This document shows positions 53,342 to 61,181 of a stretch of DNA of 64,000 bases, in pieces. Source of the stretch: Alphaproteobacteria bacterium (GTDB lineage: Bacteria > Pseudomonadota > Alphaproteobacteria > Kiloniellales > DSM-21159); NCBI GenBank assembly GCA_030433005.1, contig JAUILQ010000004.1, positions 1-64,000 on the forward strand, read 5' to 3'. The position numbers and the translations under genes were made by a program. Numbering within the stretch: the first letter of the stretch is position 1; each line of letters begins with the position of its first letter. The notes beneath the pieces were generated by a model. It was not told where the DNA came from. It ran no database searches and saw nothing but the letters and a program-made list of their open reading frames with translations.

Positions 53342-54571
53342 TCAGGCCTGCGCGAGCAGCAGGCCATCGCGCAGCTGGACCCGCTGCGCGGCCTCGCCGA
53401 GCGGCTCGAACAGGGCCGCCTCGGTGCCGGTCAGCCAGGACTGCGCGCCGAGCGCCGTGAGCTCCTCGAACAGCGCCCGGCGGCGCTGCTCGTCCAGGTG
53501 CGCGGCGACCTCGTCGAGCAGCAGCAGCGGCGCCGCGCCGCGCTCCAGCGCGATCAGCCGGGCATGGGCCAGGACGATGGAGATCAGCAGCGCCTTCTGC
53601 TCGCCGGTCGAGCAGAGGCCGGCCGGCAGGCCGCGCTCCAGATGGCTGACGCTGAGGTCGGCGCGGTGCGCGCCGACGCCGGCACCGCCCAGCTCGGCGT
53701 CGCGGCCGCGCTGCCGCTCCAGGATCTCGCGCAGACGCCCTTCGACCTCGACCGCCGGCCGGTCGCCGAGCAGCGTCTCGGCGTCGCCGACCAGCCCGAG
53801 GCCGGCGCGCGGGAAGGCGCCGAGCGACTGCGCGCAGGCGCCGGCCAGGCGCTCGACGGCGGCGCGCCGCGCGGCGGCGATCGCGACCGCGCGCTCGGCC
53901 AGCGTGTCCTCCAGCGAGCCGACCCAGATGCGGTCCCAGTTGCCGGCGCGCAGCAGGCGCGAGCGCTCGCGCAGGGCCTTGTCGTAGGCGTTCAGTCGGC
54001 CGGCATGGCGCGGATCGAAGCCGTAGACCAGGCGGTCCAGGAAGCGCCGGCGCGCGCTTGGGCCCTCGAGGAACAGGCGGTCCATCTGCGGCGTCAGCCA
54101 GACCGCCGAGAGCAGCTCGCCCAGCGCCTGCTGGCTGGCCGCGCGCTCGCCGTCGACACGCAGCAGCCGCTTGTCGCCGCCCCCCGCCGCCGCGCCCGGC
54201 TCGCTGCCGGTGCCCAGGCTGTGGCCGCCCTGCGGCGTGACCAGCTCCGCGGCGACCGCCCAGCCCGCGGCCCGCGGGTCGTTCGAGGGCTCGCGCGTCT
54301 CCAGCTCTGCGAGCGGCGCGCGCCGCAGACCGCGCCCCGGGGTCAGCAGCGAGATCGCCTCCAGCAGGTTGGTCTTGCCGGCGCCGTTCGGGCCGGTCAG
54401 CACGACCGGGCGCGCGTCGGTCGCCAGTTCCGCCTGCCGCAGGTTGCGGAATCGGGACAGCGTCAGGCGCCGCAGCCACAGCGTGGCGGCCGGCGGCGCG
54501 GCGGCAAGGGGCGAATCGGCGACGGAACCGGGCAAGGCGCTCGCGGAGGCTCCCAGGGGCAGAGCTCGCAT
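53342..54571 (-). CDS. recF: DNA replication and repair protein RecF
   Basis: A 409-residue SMC-like ATPase. Walker A GPNGAGKTNLLEAISLL lies near residue 60, the ABC-type signature region is CSTGEQKALLISIVLAHA near 318, and Walker B APLLLLDEVAAHLD near 348. It loads RecA at gaps through RecFOR. An unusual N-terminal extension of about 28 residues (LGASASALPGSVADSPLAAAPPA) precedes the conserved LRRLTLSRFRNLRQAEL. It lies between dnaN and gyrB in the standard order, starting 63 bases after dnaN. Confidence 0.94.
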   Translation of the reverse strand: MRALPLGASASALPGSVADSPLAAAPPAATLWLRRLTLSRFRNLRQAELATDARPVVLTGPNGAGKTNLLEAISLLTPGRGLRRAPLAELETREPSNDPRAAGWAVAAELVTPQGGHSLGTGSEPGAAAGGGDKRLLRVDGERAASQQALGELLSAVWLTPQMDRLFLEGPSARRRFLDRLVYGFDPRHAGRLNAYDKALRERSRLLRAGNWDRIWVGSLEDTLAERAVAIAAARRAAVERLAGACAQSLGAFPRAGLGLVGDAETLLGDRPAVEVEGRLREILERQRGRDAELGGAGVGAHRADLSVSHLERGLPAGLCSTGEQKALLISIVLAHARLIALERGAAPLLLLDEVAAHLDEQRRRALFEELTALGAQSWLTGTEAALFEPLGEAAQRVQLRDGLLLAQA

Positions 54572-54633
54572 CACCCGAGCTCGATGGGCGACGGGGCCGA
54601 CCGGGCAGCCCCGGCGGCGGGCCGAGACTCGGC

Positions 54634-55749
54634 CTAGACCCGCATCGGCATCAGCACGTAGAGCGCGCTGGAATCGGTGACGTCGCGCACCAGGGTCGGC
54701 GAGGAGGCGTCGGCCATGGCGAACTCGGCGCCGTCGCCCTCGATCTGACTGGCGATGTCGAGCAGGTAGCGGGAGTTGAAGCCGATCTCGATGACCGGCC
54801 CGCTGTAGTTGATCGCCACGTCCTCCTCGGCGCTGCCGTTCTCCGGGCTGGTCGCCGACAGCGTGACGGCGCCCTCGGCGACGCTCATCTTCACGGCGCG
54901 GCTCTTCTCGCTGGAGATCGTCGAGACGCGGTCGACCGCCTCGGCGAAGGACTTGCAGTCGACCTCCATGATCTTGTCGTTGCCCGAGGGGATGACGCGC
55001 TCGTAGTCCGGGAAGGTGCCGTCGATCAGCTTCGAGGTCAGGACCGTCTCGCCGAAGGCGAAGCGGATCCGGGTCTCCGACAGCGACACGGTCAGCGCGC
55101 CGTCGACCTCGTCGATCAGCTTGCGCAGCTCGTTGACCGTCTTGCGCGGCACGATGACGCCCGGCATGCCCTCGGCGCCGGCCGGCAGCGGCATCTCGAA
55201 GCGCGCCAGGCGGTGGCCGTCGGTGGCCACGGCGCGCAGCACCGGCACCTCGCCGCTCGTCGCCGCGTGCAGGTAGATGCCGTTGAGGTAGTAGCGCGTC
55301 TCCTCGGTCGAGATGGCGAAGCGCGTGCGGTCGATCAGGTGCTTGGCCTCGCGCGCCTGCAGCTCGAAGGCGTGCGGCAGCTCGGCGGCGCCGGCGGTCG
55401 GGAAGTCCTCGCGCGGCAGCGTCGCCAGATTGAAGCTGGAGCGCCCGGCCTTGAGGCTGAGCTGGCCGTCGCCGCCGGTCGAAAGCTCGACCTCGGAGCC
55501 GTCCGGCAGCTTGCGGATGATGTCGTAGAGCGTGTGTGCGGGCGCCGTCGTGGCGCCGGCGGTGGCCACCGTCGCGCCGGTCTGCTCGACGATCGTCAGG
55601 TCCATGTCCGTCGCCGTCAGGCCGAGCTGGCCGTCCTTGGTCTCGAGCAGCACGTTCGAGAGGATCGGGATCGTGTTGCGCCGTTCGACGACACTCTGGA
55701 CGTGGGCCAGCGACCGCAGAAGGGCCGCGCGTTCGATCGTCAGCTTCAT
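54634..55749 (-). CDS. dnaN: DNA polymerase III beta sliding clamp
   Basis: A 371-residue protein with the three-domain clamp fold: MKLTIERAALLRSLAHVQSVVERRNTIPILSNVLL at the start, TDMDLTIVE, the mid-domain TDGHRLAR, KTVNELRKLID, and the C-terminal VLMPMRV that builds the binding pocket. It tethers polymerases to DNA. The ATG at 55749 is fixed by the conserved N-terminus. A promoter candidate is seen at 55925-55897. Confidence 0.97.
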   Translation of the reverse strand: MKLTIERAALLRSLAHVQSVVERRNTIPILSNVLLETKDGQLGLTATDMDLTIVEQTGATVATAGATTAPAHTLYDIIRKLPDGSEVELSTGGDGQLSLKAGRSSFNLATLPREDFPTAGAAELPHAFELQAREAKHLIDRTRFAISTEETRYYLNGIYLHAATSGEVPVLRAVATDGHRLARFEMPLPAGAEGMPGVIVPRKTVNELRKLIDEVDGALTVSLSETRIRFAFGETVLTSKLIDGTFPDYERVIPSGNDKIMEVDCKSFAEAVDRVSTISSEKSRAVKMSVAEGAVTLSATSPENGSAEEDVAINYSGPVIEIGFNSRYLLDIASQIEGDGAEFAMADASSPTLVRDVTDSSALYVLMPMRV

Positions 55750-56062
55750 CGTTCGGGAAACTCTTCGGTCTGGCAGGAAGCGCCGGGGTGGACTGGCCGC
55801 CCGGGCCGCCGCGGAGCGCGTCTCGGGCGGCACAGGCAGGGTCCCGTCTTCGCAATCGCACACCGACGACTCGGCGGCGCCGCGATACGGGGTCGCACTA
55901 TAGCATAGCGGCCTTGCGGCGTAAGGATTTTCGCGCCGCCCGCGCGGCCCGCGGGCAAGCGATTCCAGGCCCCTGCGGGCGGCGGTGCCGAGCCTTCCTG
56001 AAGTCCGCTGCGCAACCGCAGCATGCAGCGGCCGGAAGCGGTCCCGGCAGCGCCCGGACGCG
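55750..56062. other. dnaA-dnaN intergenic region
   Basis: 313 bases without a supportable gene. It contains a minus-strand promoter candidate (55897-55925) and otherwise GC-rich sequence. I see no DnaA boxes of the TTATCCACA type and no T-run terminator after dnaA. Confidence 0.6.
55897..55925 (-). promoter_or_regulatory. Candidate dnaN promoter
   Basis: On the minus strand CTTACG (55925-55920) and TATAGT (55902-55897) are separated by 17 bases, about 150 bases before the dnaN ATG. The -10 is good and the -35 only fair. Confidence 0.45.
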
Positions 56063-57610
56063 TCAGGCCTCGAGCATGCGGCGCAGCAGCTCGACGTCCT
56101 CGGCGAAGCTGGGGTCGCTGACCTTCAGCTCGTCGACCTTGCGCACGGCGTGCATCACCGTGGTGTGGTCGCGGCCGCCGAACTTGCGGCCGATCTCCGG
56201 CAGCGAGCGGCTGGTCAGCTGCTTGGCCAGGTACATGGCGACCTGCCGCGGCCGGGCGACGGCGCGGGCCCGGCGCGCCGAGGTCATGTCGGCCAGGCGC
56301 ATGTTGAAGTGCTCTGCCACGCGCTTCTGGATCTCCTCGATCGTGACCCGCCGGTCGGAAGCGCGCAGCAGGTCGTGCAGCACCTCCTGCGTCGTCTCCA
56401 GCGTGACCGGGCGGCCGACCAGCGTGGCGTGGGCGACGATGCGGTTCAGCGCGCCCTCCAGCTCGCGGACGTTGGAGGTGATCTTGTGCGCCAGGAACTC
56501 GATGACCTTGATCGGCACGCTGACGCCGACCTGCTCGGCCTTGGTCTGCAGGATGCCGAGCCTGAGCTCGTAGGTCGTCGGGTGGATGTCGGCGACCAGC
56601 CCCCAGCCGAAGCGCGAGCGCATGCGCTCGTCGACGCCCTCGAGGTCCGAGGGGCTCTTGTCCGCCGAGATCACGACCTGCCGATTGTGATCCACCAGGG
56701 CATTGAAGGTGTGGAAGAATTCCTCCTGCGTCGCCTCGCGCCCCGAGATGAACTGCACGTCGTCGATCATCAGCACGTCGACGGTCCGGAACTGCTCCTT
56801 GAAGGCCATGGTGTCCTTCGTGCGCACGGCACGCACGAACTGGTACATGAACTTCTCCGCCGAGAGGTAGATGACGCGCTTCTTCGGCTTGTGGGTGCGC
56901 AGGTGCCAGGCGATGGCGTGCATCAGGTGCGTCTTGCCAAGCCCGACGGAGCCGTAGAGGAACAGCGGGTTGAAGGGCGCGCTGTCGGCCTCCGCGACGC
57001 GCCGCGCGGCGGCGTAGGCCAGCTCGTTCGGCTTGCCGACGACGAAGTTGTCGAAGGTGAAGCGCGGATCGAGCGGCGCCGAGATCTCGGCCGCACGGGC
57101 GTCGAGCGCCGCCTCGTCCTCGGCGCGGCTCGAGGCGGCGCGCGCCGCGACGCCGCCGGCCGACCCCGGCTGGCCCGCCCGCTCCCCGCCCCGCTCGGCC
57201 GGCGCCTCGGCGCCCGGACCGGCGGCGCGGTCGGCGTCGGCGCCGCGCGCCTCCTTGGACTCGGGTACCTCCTTGCCGCTGGGCGCCTCCTTGCCGCTGG
57301 GGGCCTGCGGCGGCAGCACGACGATCTCGACGCCGCGCACCTCCGGCGCCTCTTCGTTCCAGAGGTGGCGCAGCCGCTCGGCGTAGTTGCCGATCACCCA
57401 GTCGCGCATGAACCGCGAGGGCACGCCGAGGCGCACCGCGGCGTCGCGCACGCCCATCAGGACGAGCGGCTTGAGCCAGCTCTTGAAGGCGGCCTCGCCG
57501 ACCTCCGAGCGGAGCCGGGACCGGACCCGGACCCAGCGCTCCGCCAGCGCCCCGCCCTGCTGCTCGTCGCCAATGAACGTCCGCGCGCCCGCCTCAAGTC
57601 TCGCGTCCAC
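56063..57610 (-). CDS. dnaA: Chromosomal replication initiator protein DnaA
   Basis: A 515-residue protein: domain I (RVRSRLRSEVGEAAFKSWLKPL), a long low-complexity domain II (residues about 100-175) that includes a tandem APSGKE repeat, AAA+ domain III (Walker A GSVGLGKTHLMHA; Walker B VLMIDDVQF; sensor region) and domain IV (RARAVARPRQVAMYLAKQL, GGRDHTTVMHAVRK), which binds DnaA boxes. It melts the origin. GTG at 57610 starts the conserved N-terminus. It is upstream of dnaN and downstream of rpsT, the usual alphaproteobacterial order. Confidence 0.97.
   Translation of the reverse strand: MDARLEAGARTFIGDEQQGGALAERWVRVRSRLRSEVGEAAFKSWLKPLVLMGVRDAAVRLGVPSRFMRDWVIGNYAERLRHLWNEEAPEVRGVEIVVLPPQAPSGKEAPSGKEVPESKEARGADADRAAGPGAEAPAERGGERAGQPGSAGGVAARAASSRAEDEAALDARAAEISAPLDPRFTFDNFVVGKPNELAYAAARRVAEADSAPFNPLFLYGSVGLGKTHLMHAIAWHLRTHKPKKRVIYLSAEKFMYQFVRAVRTKDTMAFKEQFRTVDVLMIDDVQFISGREATQEEFFHTFNALVDHNRQVVISADKSPSDLEGVDERMRSRFGWGLVADIHPTTYELRLGILQTKAEQVGVSVPIKVIEFLAHKITSNVRELEGALNRIVAHATLVGRPVTLETTQEVLHDLLRASDRRVTIEEIQKRVAEHFNMRLADMTSARRARAVARPRQVAMYLAKQLTSRSLPEIGRKFGGRDHTTVMHAVRKVDELKVSDPSFAEDVELLRRMLEA
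57268..57303 (-). repeat. 18-base tandem repeat in dnaA domain II
   Basis: Two near-identical 18-base units (plus strand CCTCCTTGCCGCTGGGCG) encode APSGKE twice. A decayed third copy (ESKEA) follows. It falls in the disordered linker, so the fold is unaffected. Confidence 0.85.
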
Positions 57611-58168
57611 AGTCGCCTCGTCCCTCGATGATTTGGCCCGATGACCCCGGATCTCGATCCGACGATCCCGGCCCGTTTGCCCCGGCCGGCAGCCGCCCCA
57701 GCCCGGGCGACGGCCAACCGCGCGTCTTCCGCTTCCGAACGACGTCGGGCCGGCGATCTGCGTCCTGCCGGTCGCCGCCCTCCGTCTGCAGTCTCGTGCC
57801 GCCCGGCCCGCCGATGGCAGGCCCGTGCAGCGACGACGAGGCCGCCGTCCGGGCGCCGAATCAGCTCCTAGCAGCGCGATGAGTCAAGTCTTCACCCCCG
57901 TCCTCGCCGCCTGTAACATTTTTTTTCTTAAGAAGGCCGTATTTAATCTTTACTTGGCAGATTCAATACTTGCCTCGGCCCATCCCGGAAGGCGTTTTTA
58001 AGGTACCCGACAGGGCTGGGATCGGCAACTGGACCAAAAACCGAACGAATTATTACGCCTGGAGGAGCGTCTGAAGGCTGGCGCCTAAGTGCCGGCCGGC
58101 GCGTCGAAATCCCGCCGCCCGGGGTCGTGGAAGAATTCGTCGGCAGGGGGTCTCTGCCCAAAATGACA

Positions 58169-58195
58169 GCAGCGCCGTTCAGGGAACGGCGCTGC
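58169..58195 (-). terminator. Strong hairpin, probable rpsT terminator
   Basis: A perfect 12-base stem (GCAGCGCCGTTC / GAACGGCGCTGC) with a 3-base loop. On the minus strand TTTT follows 5 bases after the stem. It lies about 180 bases beyond the rpsT stop, so it would end a long 3' leader or read-through. Confidence 0.6.
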
Positions 58196-58233
58196 GCAGA
58201 AATGGTCTGTCCGGCCGGCGCAAAATGGTCGTC

Positions 58234-58255
58234 TGCCGTCCGCGAGCGGACGGCA
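58234..58255 (-). terminator. Second hairpin between rpsT and dnaA
   Basis: TGCCGTCCGC and GCGGACGGCA form 10-base complementary arms around GA. On the minus strand TTTT follows 8 bases later, in the same CATTTTG context as the hairpin at 58169. It is closer to rpsT and may act together with it as a double terminator. Confidence 0.5.
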
Positions 58256-58376
58256 TGGACCGCGAGCGCAGGCGGACGCAGATCCGGGCTGTCGGGAGGC
58301 AAGCGCAGCCGCCCTCGGCTCGGCCGGTAGGGCGCGCCGGCGAAAGGGGCCCCGGACGGAGCCCCCGGGGCTGGTG

Positions 58377-58640
58377 TCAGGCCATCGCCTTGATGCGCGA
58401 GGACAGGCGCGAGAGCTTGCGGGCCGCGGTGTTGCGGTGCACGACGCCCTTGGTGACGCCACGGTGCAGCTCGGGCTGCGCGACCTTGAGCGCCTCCTGG
58501 GCCGCCGGCTTGTCGCCGCCGGCGATCGCCAGCTCGACCTTCTTCAGGAAGGTCCGGATGCGCGAGCGGCGCATCCCGTTGATCTCCGCGCGCCGGGCAT
58601 TGCGACGAATGCGCTTCTCGGCGGACTTATGGTTCGCCAT
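58377..58640 (-). CDS. rpsT: 30S ribosomal protein S20
   Basis: An 87-residue basic, all-helical protein starting [17 protein letters not shown] and ending [12 protein letters not shown], the full S20 pattern ([11 protein letters not shown]-like [30 protein letters not shown]). It binds 16S rRNA. The ATG at 58640 is fixed by the conserved N-terminus, and AGGACAG lies upstream. It has its own strong promoter, and its position before dnaA is conserved in alphaproteobacteria. Confidence 0.97.
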   Translation of the reverse strand: MANHKSAEKRIRRNARRAEINGMRRSRIRTFLKKVELAIAGGDKPAAQEALKVAQPELHRGVTKGVVHRNTAARKLSRLSSRIKAMA

Positions 58641-58679
58641 TCTGTCCTGGTCCATCGATACAGTCGGAAAGAGGCGCGC

Positions 58680-58708
58680 CTTATAGCGACGCGCCCCCGT
58701 CCCGTCAA
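58680..58708 (-). promoter_or_regulatory. rpsT promoter
   Basis: On the minus strand CTTGACG contains TTGACG (58708-58703), and TATAAG (58685-58680) follows 17 bases later, close to the sigma-70 consensus. The start would lie about 30 bases before the rpsT ATG. Confidence 0.78.
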
Positions 58709-58762
58709 GCGAGCGTGCGGCGCCCCGATGGAGCGCTCTGGCCGTGCCCTCAGGCTGGGCGC

Positions 58763-58812
58763 CCGGACAGGGGGACCGGACAGGGGACCCGGACAGGGGG
58801 ACCGGAACAGGG
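58763..58812. repeat. CCGGACAGGGGGA-type tandem repeat, four copies, between rpsT and the crotonase
   Basis: Four imperfect 13- to 15-base units (CGGACAGGGGGAC and variants) lie just beyond the crotonase stop. No function is apparent. Confidence 0.8.
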
Positions 58813-58832
58813 CGCTCGGGGGACCGACCGGC

Positions 58833-59609
58833 CTAGCGGTGCTTGAAGTCCGGCTTGCGCTTCGCGGCGAAGGCCTCCATGCCCTCGGTCCGATCCTCGA
58901 GCGCGAAGGTACCGTGGAAGACCCGGCGCTCGAAGCGCACGCCCTCGGCCAGGGTCGTCTCGTAGGCGACGTTGACCGCCTCCTTGCAGACCCGCAGCAC
59001 CGGCAGCGAGTGCCCGGCGACGGCGTCGGCGACCTTCATGACCGCGTCGAGGAAGCCCTCGGCCGGCAGCACCTTGGCGACCAGGCCGGCGCGCAGCGCG
59101 GTCTCCGCGTCGATCATGTCGCCGGTCAGGCAGAGGTACATGGCGAGCGACTTGCCGACCGAGCGGGTCAGCCGCTGGGTGCCGCCGGAGCCGGGAATCG
59201 TGCCCAGCTTGATCTCGGGCTGGCCGAACTTGGCGGTCTCGGCGGCCAGGATCATGTCGCACATCATGGCGATCTCGCAGCCGCCGCCGAGCGCGAAGCC
59301 GGCGACCGCGGCGATCGTCGGCTTGCGGCAGCGGGTCACGACCTCCCAGTCGCCGGTGATGAAGTCCTCGTCGAGCACGTCGGCGTAGGACTTGTCCTTC
59401 ATCTCCTTGATGTCGGCACCGGCGGCGAAGGCCTTCTCCGAGCCGGTGATGACGATGCAGCGGATGGCGTCGTCGCCCTCCAGGTCGGTCAGCGCCTCGC
59501 CGAGCTCCTCGATCAGCGCCGCGCAGAGCGCATTGAGCGCCTTCGGCCGGTTGAGCGTGACGATGCCGACGGCGCCTTTGCGGTCGACCAGGATGTTCTC
59601 GTAGGCCAT
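58833..59609 (-). CDS. Enoyl-CoA hydratase (crotonase family)
   Basis: A 258-residue crotonase. The oxyanion-hole segment EKAFAAGADIKEM is at 58-70. Both catalytic acids of true enoyl-CoA hydratases are present: Glu112 in LGGGCEIAMMCD and Glu132 in FGQPEIKLGTIPGSGGTQRL. It hydrates trans-2-enoyl-CoA in beta-oxidation. The ATG at 59609 starts the conserved MAYENILVDRKG. It resembles mitochondrial ECHS1-type short-chain enzymes, and substrate chain length cannot be read. It is 109 bases after the small exported protein gene, with 12-base repeats between them. Confidence 0.93.
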   Translation of the reverse strand: MAYENILVDRKGAVGIVTLNRPKALNALCAALIEELGEALTDLEGDDAIRCIVITGSEKAFAAGADIKEMKDKSYADVLDEDFITGDWEVVTRCRKPTIAAVAGFALGGGCEIAMMCDMILAAETAKFGQPEIKLGTIPGSGGTQRLTRSVGKSLAMYLCLTGDMIDAETALRAGLVAKVLPAEGFLDAVMKVADAVAGHSLPVLRVCKEAVNVAYETTLAEGVRFERRVFHGTFALEDRTEGMEAFAAKRKPDFKHR

Positions 59610-59666
59610 GCGGCTTGCTCCCTCTCGAAGGGCCGGAGGCGCGGCGGCCGCAGGGGCCCGCACGCC

Positions 59667-59702
59667 GGTCCGGCTGTTGGTCCGGTTTTTGGTCCGGCTG
59701 TC
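59667..59702. repeat. 12-base tandem repeat upstream of the crotonase gene
   Basis: GGTCCGGCTGTT, GGTCCGGTTTTT and GGTCCGGCTGTC follow each other without gap. They lie in the leader between the small exported protein gene and the crotonase gene. Confidence 0.85.
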
Positions 59703-59718
59703 TGTGCCCCGGCAGGCC

Positions 59719-60228
59719 CTACTCCAGCGGAGAGAGCGACAGGCGGAGCGTGGTGGTCCCCTGGGCTTCGCTGACCTGCAGGGAAAGCTGCTCGCCCTCG
59801 CGCACGAAGCGGCCTTCGCCGGCCGGCTGCCAGCCCAGCTGCGGCAGCGTCTCGCTGTAGAAGCGCCGGACCCGCTCGGCCGGCACCGAACCCTCGGCAT
59901 AGACCTCGCCGATGCGCCCGCCCGGCTTGTCGAACGCCAGGCCGGCCTCCTCCATCTCCTGCAGGCCGCCCATCAGCGGCAGGTCGTCGAGGTCCTCGAA
60001 GAAGCGCGATCCGGTCTCCGACGAACCCGCCTCGGAGGCGGGCGTCGCGGCGCCCCCGGCATTGCTCCCCGCATCGCTCCCCGCATCGCTCTGGGCCCAG
60101 GCCGGCGCGGCCGCCAGCCCGACGGCGAACAGCAGAGCGGCGAGCGGCGGCGCAACGGTCCGTGACCGCGTCGAGCCCCGGAGCGTCGGCCCGCAGGGCC
60201 CGGATCGGCGTGGCGGCAGCCTCGTCAT
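59719..60228 (-). CDS. Small exported protein of unknown function
   Basis: A 169-residue protein with a signal peptide (TVAPPLAALLFAVGLAAAPAWAQ, cleavage near residue 45), a Ser/Gly/Asp-rich linker built from a 12-base repeat, and a conserved-looking C-terminal half: FFEDLDDLPLMGGLQEMEEAGLAFDKPGGRIGEVYAEG, then VRRFYSETLPQLGWQPAGEGRFVREGEQLSLQV. The last segment has the beta pattern of small lipocalin-like or pilotin-like periplasmic proteins. I do not recognise a function. It lies between mutM and the crotonase gene on the same strand, 17 bases from the mutM stop. Confidence 0.75.
   Translation of the reverse strand: MTRLPPRRSGPCGPTLRGSTRSRTVAPPLAALLFAVGLAAAPAWAQSDAGSDAGSNAGGAATPASEAGSSETGSRFFEDLDDLPLMGGLQEMEEAGLAFDKPGGRIGEVYAEGSVPAERVRRFYSETLPQLGWQPAGEGRFVREGEQLSLQVSEAQGTTTLRLSLSPLE
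60059..60094 (-). repeat. 12-base tandem repeat in the small exported protein, three copies
   Basis: Plus-strand GCATYGCTCCCC units at 60059-60070, 60071-60082 and 60083-60094 (last one diverged) encode repeated SDAG/SNAG just after the signal peptide. Confidence 0.88.
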
Positions 60229-60245
60229 GGGTCGTATCAGATAAC

Positions 60246-61088
60246 TTAGCGCTGGCGTCGGGGACAGTAGAAAGTCGAGCGGTTGGACTGGACCAGCCGG
60301 CGGATCCCCCCGGTGCGTGCGCGATCGCAATCGCAGCCCGGGCAGGCCTCGCCCTCGCGCCCGTAGACCGCCCAGGCGTGCTGGAAGTAGCCGAGCTCGC
60401 CGGAGGTCTGGACGTAGTCCCGGAGCGAGCTGCCGCCGGCGGCGATGGCCCGGGTCAGCACCTCGCGCACGGCCCGGGCCAGGCGCTCGGCACGCCGGCC
60501 CTGGACCGTCGCGGCCAGGCGCTTCGGCGACAGGCCGGCGAAGAACAGCGCCTCCGAGACGTAGATGTTGCCGAGCCCGGCGACGACCCGCTGGTCGAGC
60601 AGCGCCGCCTTGATCGGGCTGAGCCGCCCGGCCAGCGCCTCGGCCAGCGCCGGGCCGTTGAAGGCGTTCGACAGCGGCTCGGGGCCGAGCGGCGCCAGCA
60701 TCGGGTGCTGGGCCAGGCCTTCGGTCGGCCAGAGGTCCATGAAGCCGAAGCGCCGCGCGTCGTTGAAGCGGACCTGGCGGCCGTCCTCGGTCTCCAGGAC
60801 GACGTGATCGTGCTTCTCGGGCGGCAGCGCCGGGTCGTCGACCAGCAGCATGCGCCCCGACATGCCGAGATGGCAGATCAGCGTCTCGCCGCCTTCGAGC
60901 TGCGCCAGGATGAACTTCGCGCGCCGCTCGATGCGGGTCAGGCGCTGGCCGACCAGGCGCTCGACGAAGCGCTCCGGCAGGGGAAAGCGCAGGTCCGGCC
61001 GGCGCTGCTCGACGCGCCGCAGGCGGCGCCCCTCCAGCACCGGGCGCAGGCCGCGGCAGACGGTCTCGACTTCGGGAAGCTCGGGCAT
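60246..61088 (-). CDS. mutM: Formamidopyrimidine-DNA glycosylase with altered zinc finger
   Basis: A 280-residue Fpg. The N-terminus [14 protein letters not shown] gives the catalytic Pro2 and Glu3. Lys58 ([10 protein letters not shown]), the H2TH region with [17 protein letters not shown] and the finger arginine Arg270 (QSNRSTFYC) are intact. It removes 8-oxoguanine and formamidopyrimidines. The C-terminal zinc finger is unusual: Cys249-x2-Cys252, an extra Cys254, Cys275, then Arg278 (CPRRQR) where the fourth Cys normally stands (CPxCQ). The Arg codon CGC is one base from TGC. ATG at 61088 is set by the conserved start, and an upstream extension would block processing of Pro2. Confidence 0.93.
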   Translation of the reverse strand: MPELPEVETVCRGLRPVLEGRRLRRVEQRRPDLRFPLPERFVERLVGQRLTRIERRAKFILAQLEGGETLICHLGMSGRMLLVDDPALPPEKHDHVVLETEDGRQVRFNDARRFGFMDLWPTEGLAQHPMLAPLGPEPLSNAFNGPALAEALAGRLSPIKAALLDQRVVAGLGNIYVSEALFFAGLSPKRLAATVQGRRAERLARAVREVLTRAIAAGGSSLRDYVQTSGELGYFQHAWAVYGREGEACPGCDCDRARTGGIRRLVQSNRSTFYCPRRQR

Positions 61089-61181
61089 GGTCGCAAGACG
61101 GCGGGGCAGGTGACGGGACCGGAACGCGCCGGTGCGCGGCACGCTAGCCGAACCCGGGGTCAGGCGCTATCGTCCCGCGCC

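Larger units (their letters stand above)
57611..58376. other. Long dnaA-rpsT intergenic region with AT-rich island
   Basis: 766 bases with no supportable gene. Positions about 57910-58060 are AT-rich (CATTTTTTTTTCTTAAG, TATTTAATCTTTACTTGG), rare in this genome, and probably belong to the dnaA promoter or an unwinding element. Positions 58169-58255 hold two strong hairpins. I find no classical TTATCCACA box, so I do not call an origin. A small open frame at 58127-58330 lacks coding character. Confidence 0.6.

Noticed and set aside
58127-58330. A 67-residue plus-strand frame in the dnaA-rpsT gap
   Set aside because: It runs through two perfect inverted repeats, has no ribosome site or family resemblance, and is better explained as a terminator or structured region.
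57611-58376. Chromosomal origin (oriC)
   Set aside because: An AT-rich tract is present beside dnaA, but no DnaA-box cluster could be found by eye. In several alphaproteobacteria the origin lies elsewhere, so the call is not supported.
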